Source of the DNA: Myxococcota bacterium
Lineage (GTDB): Bacteria; Myxococcota_A; Polyangia; JAAYKL01
Direction: 5' to 3'
DNA length: 39,548 bases
Assembly: GCA_030065855.1 (NCBI GenBank)
Contig: JASJCT010000054.1
Coordinates: forward strand, 1-39,548
Shown: piece by piece, positions 24,473 through 32,894 of the stretch
Layout of the letters: each line of letters begins with the position of its first letter
Position numbering within the stretch: the stretch's first letter is position 1
Position numbers and translations under genes: made by a program
The notes under the pieces: generated by a model
What the model saw: the letters and a program-made list of their open reading frames with translations, nothing else
The model's database searches: none
What the model was told of the DNA's origin: nothing

Positions 24473-25771
24473 ATGGGCACGACACGAGAGTTTGAGGTTT
24501 ATCCATACCGCTGGGCAATACTCGCAACCTACATGTTGATTACGGCTATGGTGCAGGTTCAGTGGCTAACCCACGCCCCGGTTGCCCGGGCGGCCGAGGT
24601 GTTTTACGCGGGTCAGTTCGACCCTGATTCAATCGTAAATATCGACTTTCTCGCTGTGACTTATATGTTATTGTTTCTCATATTTAGCATACCAGCCTCG
24701 TATGTCATCGACACCTTCGGCATCAGAATTGGGATCGGCCTTGGTGCGGCATTGGCCGGGATCGCCGGAATATCCAAGGGTATATTTGGAAGCAATTTTC
24801 AGATTGTCGTTATTTGTCAACTTGTCCTCGCCATCTCACAGCCCTTCATCATCAATGCCGTGACCGCAGTTTCTGTGAGGTGGTTCCCGCTCAATGAACG
24901 GGGGGTGGCCGCTGGCATGTCCGCATTGGCCCAGTACGTGGGTATCATCATGGTCATGCTGGTAACGCCCGCTATGGTTGTAACGTCACCCGCTGCTCCA
25001 GATTACGGTCAGGGCATCGATAGGATGCTGCTGGTATACGGCGTGATGACACTGGTGGCTGCGGTCATCGCGCTTCTCATTATCAGGGAAAAACCAGCCA
25101 CGCCACCGTCTGGGACAGAGATTGAGAGGCACCCCTTCCACAGGGGATTGGGCCACATCTTCAAATTGGGGGACATGCGCTGGATGATCCTGGTGTTTTT
25201 TATCGGTCTCGGCATTTTCAACGCCATCTCGTCGATGGTGGATGCCATTGCCAGCAGCCTGGGCGTTGAAGACTCAGATGGATTGATAGGTGGGATCATG
25301 CTGATCGGCGGGGTGATTGGAGCGATTATCATCCCGGCACTGTCTGACAAGTCCATGAAGCGAAAGCGATACATGGTGATATGCATGGCCGGCATGGTGC
25401 CCGGCATTGTCTTACTCAGCTTTGCCGGACATCTCACTGGCGGGCCAGGCGTGAATCCCGATGCGGCCTACACGGTCGCGCTGATCGGAAGCTTTTTAAT
25501 GGGATTCTTCGTAATGAGCGCGGGCCCTATCGGTTTTCAATACGCTGCCGAGCTATCTTCGCCCGCTCCTGAATCCACATCCCAAGGATTGCTCCTGTTA
25601 TCCGGCCAAATCAGCGGTCTTGCCTTTGTTATGGGCATGAGCATGGAGCAGAATCGATATCTACCCCAATTCCTGTTCAGCTTTACCATTCTGGCGGTGG
25701 TGGCCTTTTTGATCGTCACCCGCTTAAAAGAGTCGCCCATGGCGCTCAAGATGCGGCGCGGTCCCTCCTAG
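24473..25771 (+). CDS. Major facilitator superfamily transporter
   Basis: 432 residues from ATG 24473 (GGAG 5 nt upstream); an earlier in-frame start would add 39 residues that lack membrane character. About twelve hydrophobic helices are visible. The inter-helix 2-3 stretch DTFGIRIGIGLGAAL and the RWFPLNERGVAAGMS motif after helix 4 are MFS signatures (the latter common in OFA/FLVCR-like carriers). A charged loop near 245-260 separates the two six-helix halves. The substrate is unknown. The gene is divergent from a LysR regulator and close to aprBA, so a role in sulfur or carbon-substrate uptake is a guess only. Confidence 0.88.
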   Translation: MGTTREFEVYPYRWAILATYMLITAMVQVQWLTHAPVARAAEVFYAGQFDPDSIVNIDFLAVTYMLLFLIFSIPASYVIDTFGIRIGIGLGAALAGIAGISKGIFGSNFQIVVICQLVLAISQPFIINAVTAVSVRWFPLNERGVAAGMSALAQYVGIIMVMLVTPAMVVTSPAAPDYGQGIDRMLLVYGVMTLVAAVIALLIIREKPATPPSGTEIERHPFHRGLGHIFKLGDMRWMILVFFIGLGIFNAISSMVDAIASSLGVEDSDGLIGGIMLIGGVIGAIIIPALSDKSMKRKRYMVICMAGMVPGIVLLSFAGHLTGGPGVNPDAAYTVALIGSFLMGFFVMSAGPIGFQYAAELSSPAPESTSQGLLLLSGQISGLAFVMGMSMEQNRYLPQFLFSFTILAVVAFLIVTRLKESPMALKMRRGPS

Positions 25772-25785
25772 CAATCGCCGCCGAA

Positions 25786-25905
25786 ACCTCTCCCCCTAGC
25801 CCCCTCTCCGGTACGGAAAGGGGGAATCGGAATTAAATAATCCAATAATTCAAATTATTTTTGCCTCCCCCTTTCCTCGCAGGGAAGGGGGCCGGGGGGA
25901 TGGGT
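25786..25905 (+). repeat. 120-bp extragenic repeat, copy A
   Basis: Composed of two GC-rich hairpins: CCCCCTCTCC...GGAAAGGGGG, and a CCCCCTTTCCTCGCAGGGAAGGGGG type stem. An AT-rich spacer lies between them. The reverse complement recurs at 27658-27779. It lies between the MFS gene stop and the small gene at 25935. Confidence 0.85.
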
Positions 25906-25934
25906 CTTTGCAAGAATGCCATTTCGCGATGACA

Positions 25935-26177
25935 TTAATCTAACAGCAGTGGCATGAGCTCGTATTCCAGCAGGTCGGCCACGTAGAGAAAGTCGCCGCT
26001 CACTTGGGCCTGGATAATATTGTTTAATATCGGTGCGAGCGCTGTGGCGCGCGTTTTATCAGCCTGTTCTCGGAAATGGGCTTCGAACGCGTCGACAAAC
26101 CGGATCAGTGCATCGCTGCCACTGGCTTCCATACCGATGCGAAACATACGAACCGCGTCTTCAAGCAGTGAGATCAT
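25935..26177 (-). CDS. Small helical protein, partner of DUF115 gene
   Basis: 80 residues (residues 1-80 almost all predicted helix: SLLEDAVRMFRIGMEASGSDALIRFVDAFEAHF). Its ATG overlaps the end of the DUF115 gene by 17 bp, so it is translationally coupled to it. It has no signal peptide and no cysteines. It may form a small accessory or chaperone-like subunit of the DUF115 protein; the function is unknown. Confidence 0.65.
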   Translation of the reverse strand: MISLLEDAVRMFRIGMEASGSDALIRFVDAFEAHFREQADKTRATALAPILNNIIQAQVSGDFLYVADLLEYELMPLLLD

Positions 26178-27471
26178 TTGGTGTCTCTTCCAGCCAGGGC
26201 GCCCCGTTGATAGCCGCGCCAGCCTTGCCTGTGTTGAAAAAGGTCACACCTGGATGACGCCGGATATAGTGCTCCAGGTCCCTTAGATAGCCGATGAGTC
26301 TCATTTCAGAAGGCACGCGGTCGCCATACCCGTTGATAACCCAGGATTGGATGCCGGCCCCCTCTGTTTTCACTAGTTGGGCAGCGTCTTTCATGTGGCT
26401 TTCTCCCTTGGGAAAGCAAAAATCAGCGCCCACCAGCACCACCTGCACACCACCCATCTGAACGGCCAAATCAACCGCTGCATGGGTCACTGTGCCAGAA
26501 CAAAATACAACGCCCTTTGGATGGGTGGCCGCCAGGGATGCAAAGCGGGCATTGGGCAGGTAGGCCACGAGGCGGGGTCCGGTCCAAAGGGCGATCACAT
26601 CTGGATGCACGACCGGTACGTACACGAGGGGTACGGTTTTAAACCGCTCCAAATCAACCCTCATGAAGTGGTCTAGGATGACCCGTTTTGGATCGATAAC
26701 GACGACCACATCAGGCGTGATACCGGCCTGCTGCAAGGGGATGAGGGCAGTGGTGACCGCAACGATTACCAGGCGGCTACGGTGTTTGGCTATCCAGGGG
26801 AATTGAGCTGTTGCCGTGGGGCCGCCAGCAATGACCAGGACGGTTTTTCCCTTGGCTGTACCTGTATCAAAGAGGTCACCAACGTCACCGTCCTGCTCGA
26901 TCGACAGCTGGTTTTCTGCGATGTGGCCCTTTAAGTCGTCCTCGATGCTGTCGAAGACGCGCGACTGGTACGGCCGGGCGAGTTCGAGTGCGATGGCATC
27001 TCGCAACTGCAATGCGCTATCAGACGCCAGGCGCAGGCACGCTGGCGAGGTGGCAAACGCTTTGCTGACGGTTTCGATCCCCTCGGGCTGCAGCAAGTCC
27101 ACGCGGGGATCTGAGAGCCAAGCCGTGTGGTCAACGTGCATCATGCTGAGTCGTGCGACACTTGGATTCAATACTACTGCGCAAAGGGATGTGAGGGCAG
27201 TGCGTTCCAAAAGGACGCGGGCTGTATCGCCCAATGCAATGCCGTAGAGCCAAGCCGTCGAGGTCGCAGGGGGTACCAGCGCTGCCTGGCATTGTGCCTC
27301 GGCAATGCGATTGTAGGCACTGGTCAGGTGAATGCCAGATATGATCAAAGTGGATTCAGACCCGTGCGATGTGACCCGCCACTCTGGTGGCAATGGGGCA
27401 CTGGCAATGCATGACCAGATACGGGGCCACCTGGGTTGGGCGATCTGCTGATTGCGCTGCCATAGGTCCAT
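26161..27471 (-). CDS. DUF115/MptE-like (Maf-type) protein
   Basis: 436 residues. The central domain (about residues 205-400) shows the DUF115 hallmarks: KTVLVIAGGPTATAQFPWIAKHR, IVAVTTALIPLQQAGITPDVVVVIDP, VVFCSGTVTHAAVDLAVQMGG and VVLVGADFCFP. Family members include the archaeal 6-hydroxymethylpterin pyrophosphokinase MptE and bacterial motility-associated factors that glycosylate flagellin with pseudaminic or legionaminic acid. The N-terminal 200 residues match the variable Maf N-terminus. No flagellar gene is in this window, so the acceptor is unknown. No strong ribosome site precedes the ATG. The gene and its small partner sit between inverted 120-bp repeats. Confidence 0.78.
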   Translation of the reverse strand: MDLWQRNQQIAQPRWPRIWSCIASAPLPPEWRVTSHGSESTLIISGIHLTSAYNRIAEAQCQAALVPPATSTAWLYGIALGDTARVLLERTALTSLCAVVLNPSVARLSMMHVDHTAWLSDPRVDLLQPEGIETVSKAFATSPACLRLASDSALQLRDAIALELARPYQSRVFDSIEDDLKGHIAENQLSIEQDGDVGDLFDTGTAKGKTVLVIAGGPTATAQFPWIAKHRSRLVIVAVTTALIPLQQAGITPDVVVVIDPKRVILDHFMRVDLERFKTVPLVYVPVVHPDVIALWTGPRLVAYLPNARFASLAATHPKGVVFCSGTVTHAAVDLAVQMGGVQVVLVGADFCFPKGESHMKDAAQLVKTEGAGIQSWVINGYGDRVPSEMRLIGYLRDLEHYIRRHPGVTFFNTGKAGAAINGAPWLEETPNDLTA

Positions 27472-27657
27472 GCATATAAGCCTACTTTAGGAACTGCTCG
27501 GGACAACTCTTGCAGAAATCGGTTTATAAAAATGACCAATTTTTCGAATGTGGCGGACAAAATGGCAAAAACGCCACAGTAGATCGCATTTCAATCCAAC
27601 CCAGATGCCTCAAAGATTTGTTGATAGGTTCCCGTTCCAGTGTCGCCCTTTGGACCC

Positions 27658-27779
27658 AAACCCATCCCCCCAGCCCCCTTCCCTGCGAGGAAAGGGGGAG
27701 GCAAACGCCTCTTATTCATTGAACTATTTCATTCTGATCCCCCCTCTCCGATGCGGAGAGGGGGTTAGGGGGAGCGGTT
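27658..27779 (-). repeat. 120-bp extragenic repeat, copy B (inverted)
   Basis: The reverse complement of copy A at 25786-25905: the same CCCCCTTTCC/GGAAAGGGGG and CCCCTCTCCG/CGGAGAGGGG hairpins in the same order, with a divergent AT-rich centre. The rest of the 395-bp gap (27472-27657 and 27780-27866) holds no gene that I can see. Confidence 0.85.
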
Positions 27780-27866
27780 ACCGAGACAGGCATAAATCGC
27801 AAACAAGCATACATCTACCTGACCGGTTGTAAAATTAGCACGGTTCTTGCTTTATTTTTTACTGAG

Positions 27867-28376
27867 ATGACTAAAGCGCTTCCAAAGAAAACACTATCTA
27901 GAGTCGTAATCCTCAGTGTGGCTGTCCTAAGCCTTATCGGTTGCGAAGCCCACAAAGAGGAACAGGAAATCCTAGCTGTTATCGAGACCGGCGTTCAACA
28001 TTTGGAGGCCCGTGACATTGGCCAGGCAATGGGTCTCGCCACCGGGGATTTTATGGCCCATCCAGGAAAGCTCGGCCGCGGGGCTGTGGCGCGCAGGTTA
28101 ATGGCGCTGAACAAAACCTATGGCGCTATCTCTATTTTGCACCCTGCCCCAGATATCGACGTGGATGTATCCAACGACAGGGCGATCGTCACCATGCCGT
28201 TTATCGCAGTGAGATCCGGCTTTAACCCCCATGAGCTGGACGCGGTTTACGATGATCCAGAAGCGTGGATTACCCGCGCAGCAGACGTGGCAGATGTCCG
28301 ACAGGTCGAGATTTCGATGATAAAAAAAGACACCCAATGGCGCGTCCAGACCACTCGATTTACTAGTGCCTTCTAA
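27867..28376 (+). CDS. NTF2-like lipoprotein, unknown function
   Basis: 169 residues. The lipoprotein signal ends in LSLIGC with Cys26. The mature part is a small alpha-plus-beta domain: a long helix (KEEQEILAVIETGVQHLEARDIGQAMGLATGDFM) followed by strands DIDVDVSNDRAIVTMPFIA and QVEISMIKKDTQWRVQTTRF, the pattern of the NTF2/DUF4440 (SnoaL-like) fold. These are usually binding or scaffold proteins, and no catalytic residues stand out. It lies upstream of the FetAB-type transporter with a 114-bp gap containing a C11 tract and a hairpin. Confidence 0.7.
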   Translation: MTKALPKKTLSRVVILSVAVLSLIGCEAHKEEQEILAVIETGVQHLEARDIGQAMGLATGDFMAHPGKLGRGAVARRLMALNKTYGAISILHPAPDIDVDVSNDRAIVTMPFIAVRSGFNPHELDAVYDDPEAWITRAADVADVRQVEISMIKKDTQWRVQTTRFTSAF

Positions 28377-28406
28377 CTGTTGTCATTAACAGAATTTCCG
28401 TCATTA

Positions 28407-28438
28407 CCCCCCCCCCCAATCCCCGCGAAAGCGGGGAT
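28407..28438. repeat. C11 homopolymer plus perfect 8-bp hairpin
   Basis: Eleven C residues (28407-28417) directly precede ATCCCCGC-GAAA-GCGGGGAT (28419-28438), a GNRA-capped stem. The unit lies 52 bp before the ATP-binding gene. It may terminate the upstream lipoprotein transcript or be a dispersed extragenic repeat. Confidence 0.7.
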
Positions 28439-28490
28439 CTATCTATGTCTGACTTGATATGGATGCCCGCCTCCGCTAAAGCATATCCAT

Positions 28491-29177
28491 ATGAGCCCAG
28501 TGCCGGTGACTAAGGCGTGTGTCGTCGAGTTTATCGATGTGGGGTTTTCCTACCCTGACCGGGGGAGCCTCTTTGAGAACCTATCTTTGAAGTTTGAATC
28601 CGGTGCGTTTTACTCAATCACAGGACCGTCAGGATCTGGTAAATCCACGCTCCTAAAGCTGATCAACCAGATGGAAACACCGCGTTCAGGCGAGATTCGA
28701 TTTGACGGCAAGCCCCTCCAGGCGTTTCATCCACCCGCACTGCGCCGATCGATTCTCTATGTGCAACAGGTACCGACCGCGATCGGGGGATCGATAAGAG
28801 AGAATCTCCTATTGCCGTTTTCCTTTAAGAGCAATCGGGATATAAAAAAACCCGATGATCACCGCCTCAAGGCACTGCTCAGTAGTTTTCGCCTGGACGG
28901 CATCACCTTAGAAGCCAGTGCACGGGATTTGTCAGTTGGAGAGCTTCAGCGCATCTGTTTTATTAGAGGACTTTTACTGGATCCCAGGGTCGTGCTTTTG
29001 GACGAGCCCACGAGCGCCCTCGATGAGGATAGCGCAAAGATCGTCGAAACTCGGGCCCAGCGCCTGTGTGAAGCGTCAGGCCAAACCATTCTCATGGTGA
29101 ACCACAGGAAAGTCGATTTTGAATTCGTAACGCCCATAATGTTGAAACTAGAAGATGGAAAGGTCCAAAGGGTCTGA
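28491..29177 (+). CDS. fetA: ABC transporter ATP-binding protein (FetA/YbbL-type)
   Basis: 228 residues. Complete nucleotide-binding domain: Walker A GPSGSGKST at 45-53, Q-loop near YVQQVP, signature LSVGELQR, Walker B VVLLDEPTSALDE and H-loop in MVNHRK. The adjoining gene is unmistakably a FetB/YbbM-type permease (TGATG overlap), so this is the FetA partner. FetAB of Escherichia coli is described as an exporter that lowers iron toxicity and raises peroxide resistance. The same role is likely here, in a cell carrying many haem and Fe-S proteins. Confidence 0.88.
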   Translation: MSPVPVTKACVVEFIDVGFSYPDRGSLFENLSLKFESGAFYSITGPSGSGKSTLLKLINQMETPRSGEIRFDGKPLQAFHPPALRRSILYVQQVPTAIGGSIRENLLLPFSFKSNRDIKKPDDHRLKALLSSFRLDGITLEASARDLSVGELQRICFIRGLLLDPRVVLLDEPTSALDEDSAKIVETRAQRLCEASGQTILMVNHRKVDFEFVTPIMLKLEDGKVQRV

Positions 29178-29977
29178 TGGAAGCCCATATCCCAGTGGAC
29201 ATCAGTATCGGGCAGCTCATCCTGGGACTCGTCTTTATTGCGGTCGCGGGTATTGCGTCCCTGCTCAACAGTCTCAAGCTGGAGCGAGATCTGATCATCG
29301 GCACGGTTCGGACGTTTGCCCAGCTCTTTTTACTCGGCTACGTGTTGAAGTTCGTTTTTCAATTGGGCAATGCCTTTTTGGTTCTCGGCATCTTTGCCTT
29401 TATGACGATCTTTGCCGCTTTCACCGTTTACGGCCGCGTCAAGGAGAAGCAGGTCGCGTTCTTTTTTCCCGTGTTTCTCTCCATGATGCTGAGCTTTTTC
29501 TCAGTTGCCTTTATCGTCACTGCCTTTATCGTGGGCGCAAAGCCCTGGTGGGAGCCCCGGTATTTTATACCCCTTGGCGGCATGGTGATCGGTAATTCCA
29601 TGAACGCAATTGCCATTGCGATCGAGCGCCTGCTAGGGGATTTAAGAGCAAAGCACCGGGAGATAGAGATGAAGCTCTGCCTGGGCGCAGATTACAAAGA
29701 GGCCAGCGCAGCTATCGTTGCAGATGCAATGAAGGCGGGCATGATCCCGTCCATTAATTCTATGATGGCCGTGGGCATGGTGTTCATACCGGGCATGATG
29801 ACCGGCCAGATTCTAGCAGGGGCCAATCCCATCATCGCCATCAAGTACCAGATAGTAGTGATGATCATGATCGTAGGATCCACGACCATAGCCACGCTGC
29901 TAGCAGTGAGAATCGTCCGCAAGCGCTGCTTTTCCAGCGCTCAAACGCTTGTTTTACGGGAACAAAAGCGGCCTTGA
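29177..29977 (+). CDS. fetB: ABC transporter permease (FetB/YbbM-type)
   Basis: 266 residues. The family signatures are the early R-T-x-Q-L stretch (GTVRTFAQLFLLGYVL, residues 42-57), LGGMVIGNSMNAIAIAIERL (about 134-153) and the C-terminal half GMIPSINSMMAVGMVFIPGMMTGQILAGANP, followed by YQIVVMIMIVGSTT. About seven membrane helices. The start ATG overlaps the stop of fetA (TGATG), so the two are coupled. Inner-membrane subunit of a probable iron or metal exporter. Confidence 0.92.
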   Translation: MEAHIPVDISIGQLILGLVFIAVAGIASLLNSLKLERDLIIGTVRTFAQLFLLGYVLKFVFQLGNAFLVLGIFAFMTIFAAFTVYGRVKEKQVAFFFPVFLSMMLSFFSVAFIVTAFIVGAKPWWEPRYFIPLGGMVIGNSMNAIAIAIERLLGDLRAKHREIEMKLCLGADYKEASAAIVADAMKAGMIPSINSMMAVGMVFIPGMMTGQILAGANPIIAIKYQIVVMIMIVGSTTIATLLAVRIVRKRCFSSAQTLVLREQKRP

Positions 29978-30101
29978 CATTTTATTTGCCTCTCCTGGGC
30001 TTGACACGCGGCCATAAATATGATGAAAAGCGCGCCAACACTGGGTCGAGCCCTAGAGGCTCCCTGGCTGACGCTGCGCCAGACGCGGCTTGAATATAGA
30101 A

Positions 30102-30132
30102 CGAAAGCCTCACCAAACTGGTGGGGCTTTCG
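30102..30132 (+). terminator. Intrinsic-type hairpin after fetAB
   Basis: A stem of CGAAAGCCTCACCA with TGGTGGGGCTTTCG and a 3-nt loop (AAC), 125 bp after fetB. The downstream sequence CGCCGTTTCG is only weakly T-rich on the plus strand. Read in reverse, the AAAGCC arm gives a GGCTTTCG tail, so it may also stop the convergent lipoprotein transcript. The rest of 29978-30219 holds no gene that I can see. Confidence 0.6.
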
Positions 30133-30219
30133 CCGTTTCGGGGGCGAGCGCTCAGTATTTGGCACCGAACCGGAGAAAAGGGTTGGAATCAAGTGATTAG
30201 GGCGTCGTCATCAGCCCGC

Positions 30220-31236
30220 TTAAGGATTTGTTTGGCTCGATATTGGCATTGACGAATCTTGATCAGCTGTCTTTTCCCCAGCCTTTTGCTCATCGGTTTC
30301 TGCAAGTCCGACTTCGGGCGACGCTTCCAGTACTGGCTGAGGCGAAGCTTCTTCCTGGGCTATTCCCTCAGCCGATTGATCTGTATTTTCCTCTGGTCCG
30401 GTTTCGGAAGGCGCGTCCTCTTGAGATTGTTTTTTAAATATCTGTGATAAGTTGCCTATGCGGTGATTTTCTACTTTGGCGCGACTGAGTAATGCATAAA
30501 AATCATCGAGAGACGCCTCATAGAACTCCGGCGAATTAAAGTAGGCGAACATCGCCAATCCTCTGCCGCTTGGCCGATATCGTACTTCTTTAACTCCATA
30601 CATCTGATCAAAATTAGGAATCTTTACAAAGATCACCCTGATGTACCCTTCGCGGTGCTCGGGATCCAATCGCAGCTGAGCAATATCTGCTATCTCGACT
30701 GTCGCAGCGATCGCCTTCCACCCACCAAAAGAAAACTGATGCACATCATTTATTTTGGTGGCATATGCATTTGTATCCCCGGTGGTAACGCCGAGGGGCC
30801 CGCTTTTCAAATAAGTACGAGCGCCAGACAAGGATCCCGCATAATACTTCAAGAATACCTCAAGTTTTTTACGAGAAATTTGCCGCGGTAGCTCAAAGGT
30901 TCGAATCCAGATAGTGCCGGGGTTAAGTTTATTTTTCAAAAGCAGATCATCTTCATAAACCTCATATGGCACGCGTTTACCGTCACCGTTTAAATCCAGG
31001 TATAACCTGATTTTATATATATCTGTTCCCCGACGTACATATTTCTTGTTATGTTTTTGGTATGCCCAATTTTCGATTCGCCAATTCCGTAAGTACTTTT
31101 TTCTCTTCTTAAGATCGATCACGAGGTCGCATTTTGTATGATAGAGCCCTGACTTGCGCAAAACCGTTGTACTTTGAGGCTGCACACAACCGAATACGAG
31201 CAACAGTACTATTGTCATCGCAAAAATAATCCTCAT
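30220..31236 (-). CDS. Lipoprotein with Glu/Gln/Pro-rich tail, unknown function
   Basis: 338 residues; the signal ends in LLLVFGC (Cys17). The ribosome site GGAGGG lies 6 nt upstream. The body (about 25-265) is rich in Lys/Tyr/Arg with beta-strand character and contains a DLNGDGKRVPYEVYEDD segment that resembles a single Ca-binding (dockerin/EF-like) loop. The last 70 residues are a low-complexity Glu/Ala/Ser/Pro tail (SETGPEENTDQSAEGIAQEE), probably disordered. No family is recognised. It is convergent to fetAB. Confidence 0.7.
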   Translation of the reverse strand: MRIIFAMTIVLLLVFGCVQPQSTTVLRKSGLYHTKCDLVIDLKKRKKYLRNWRIENWAYQKHNKKYVRRGTDIYKIRLYLDLNGDGKRVPYEVYEDDLLLKNKLNPGTIWIRTFELPRQISRKKLEVFLKYYAGSLSGARTYLKSGPLGVTTGDTNAYATKINDVHQFSFGGWKAIAATVEIADIAQLRLDPEHREGYIRVIFVKIPNFDQMYGVKEVRYRPSGRGLAMFAYFNSPEFYEASLDDFYALLSRAKVENHRIGNLSQIFKKQSQEDAPSETGPEENTDQSAEGIAQEEASPQPVLEASPEVGLAETDEQKAGEKTADQDSSMPISSQTNP

Positions 31237-31406
31237 GTATCCCTCCTCTTGTGTAGATTCAAAAATCTAACATTTGAGCTATCTTGTAAACAGATAAGTG
31301 TGCCTCATCCGAGTTGGGCTGGGAGAAATGGATTCCAGTTTTAGAGAATGTCGAGAAGGGGGAACTGCGCGTCACTCCTGCGAAGGATTAACAGGGGTAA
31401 GGGCGA

Positions 31407-32810
31407 TCAATCACATGCCGGCCAGTTGACATCCTGGCAAAAGGCCGTGTTCGAATAGGCGGTACTGCTTTTCCAGTTCACGGTTAGGCCGCCCACGTTC
31501 ATCTCGCTGCTGTGCCATTCGGCTACTACTGCTGCTTCGATGGCGGCCAGCAGGCCGGTGTGATTTGCCGCGTCAGCCATGTACCAAAGGTCGTAAAATG
31601 ATCCAATGGAGGAGCCGAAATAATCTGCCGGGTCGTGACTTCCGACAAAATCGTCTATCGCATCTCCCAACCCCTCTAGTTCACCAAGATCTGTTGCAGA
31701 AAGGGTCACCTTGCTGCTGTTACTAAAAGCAATCTCGTATGCATCCACGATAGCCACAGCCAGGCGCTCGGCGCTCAGCTCCCCCTCGAGCCAGCGGTTG
31801 AGCCATATCGTTTGATCCCAGCCCGAGCCCGGCTCTGTTTGCTCGGACGCCACCAGGTATCCTACCTCCCCCTTGAGCGCCCAGGCCACCTCCACCATGG
31901 CCATGTAGCAGGCGTCCATGCCCAGGACGTCGATCCCTTTCCCGACCACCACCTGCCGGATGTCCTTTTGAACAGAGAGCATGCCCCCGTCTGTGTCGTC
32001 AGAGCAGATTGCCCTGGATCCACCGGGTCGATCCACCGATCCCTTGGACCATCCTGACCCGTGGTCGACCAGAGAGATGAAGTAGTGATCCGCGGGATAT
32101 GCGGCCTGTGCAAAATCGATAAAGGCCTCCAGGGTACTTGCATCGCCAGTGTCCAATTCGTCGTCATCCCCGGTGTCAGAAAGCCCCAAGTAGGTGGGAT
32201 CGGCCAGCCGTGTAGGGCCAGTGGCTGAGATTTCGTATAGCCGGGTGCCGGTCCAGTTCCCATCTCCTGGAATCAGATCATCGCTCGTGTATCCGGGATG
32301 TCGATCGAACAGTACCACCACATTGACCCCACTCTCCGGTAGATTAGCATCTTCAATCTCGTGGAAATCGTTCAAAAAGGGCGTCTCCAAATTATTGTCC
32401 CCGGCAAAGTAGAACATAACCGTCCAATCCCCATTTGACGCCGTATCTGAATCGCTGTCCGACTCACTCTCTGAATCGCTTTCCGAATCGCTGTCTGAGT
32501 CGCTATCCTCCTCTGTATCCTCTTCCGAATCGCTATCCTCTTCTGTATCCGAGTCAGTATCGCTGTCTGAGTCAGCATCCGAATCCGAGTCTGCATCTGA
32601 ATCCGAGTCTGCATCTGCATCTGAATCCGAGTCAGTATCTGAATCCGAGTCTGCATCTGAATCCGAGTCTGCGTCTGAATCCGAGTCTGCGTCTGCACCT
32701 GAATCGCTACCTGATCCCGGGTCTGATCCACTGCTGCACCCCAACATTATCAAAGCCGCTGAAGTGAAGCCCGCGATTGCCCATGATAATAATAGCTCTT
32801 TCACGTCCAT
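31407..32810 (-). CDS. Clostripain-family (C11) peptidase, lipoprotein with Asp-Ser repeat tether
   Basis: 467 residues. The lipobox IMLGC places the anchor at Cys25. Residues 26-126 are a roughly 100-residue Asp/Ser tether (SDADSDSD repeats, later SDSEED and SESESD). The protease domain from 127 on matches clostripain: [14 protein letters not shown], the catalytic His in LVDHGSGW (His250) and the nucleophile in [14 protein letters not shown] (Cys301), the caspase-fold His-Cys dyad. This predicts an outer-surface cysteine peptidase held away from the membrane by a flexible charged tether, which may bind calcium. It is divergent from the propeller lipoprotein (next gene) across 84 bp. Confidence 0.85.
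   Translation of the reverse strand: MDVKELLLSWAIAGFTSAALIMLGCSSGSDPGSGSDSGADADSDSDADSDSDADSDSDTDSDSDADADSDSDADSDSDADSDSDTDSDTEEDSDSEEDTEEDSDSDSDSESDSESESDSDSDTASNGDWTVMFYFAGDNNLETPFLNDFHEIEDANLPESGVNVVVLFDRHPGYTSDDLIPGDGNWTGTRLYEISATGPTRLADPTYLGLSDTGDDDELDTGDASTLEAFIDFAQAAYPADHYFISLVDHGSGWSKGSVDRPGGSRAICSDDTDGGMLSVQKDIRQVVVGKGIDVLGMDACYMAMVEVAWALKGEVGYLVASEQTEPGSGWDQTIWLNRWLEGELSAERLAVAIVDAYEIAFSNSSKVTLSATDLGELEGLGDAIDDFVGSHDPADYFGSSIGSFYDLWYMADAANHTGLLAAIEAAVVAEWHSSEMNVGGLTVNWKSSTAYSNTAFCQDVNWPACD
32454..32735. repeat. Coding microsatellite-like GAYTCN repeats (clostripain tether)
   Basis: A long imperfect hexamer/nonamer array of GA(T/C)TC(N)-type codon pairs on the coding (minus) strand, alternating Asp and Ser/Ala. 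Unit changes would keep the frame when in multiples of 3, so tether length rather than expression would vary. Confidence 0.7.
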
Positions 32811-32894
32811 TTCTCCTTTTTACCCTTTTTCCACTTTACCTGTATTCCAGACCATTGTCATGATATTATTCCTTGCCGAGGAGGATTGTATTTG

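Noticed and set aside
29990..30100. Small RNA gene upstream of the hairpin at 30102
   Set aside because: TTGACA-like hexamers occur but no properly spaced -10 element. It is best read as the fetAB 3' region.
30880..30930. tRNA-like T-arm sequence GGTTCGAATCC
   Set aside because: It lies inside the lipoprotein coding sequence. No matching acceptor stem, D-arm or anticodon arm surrounds it.
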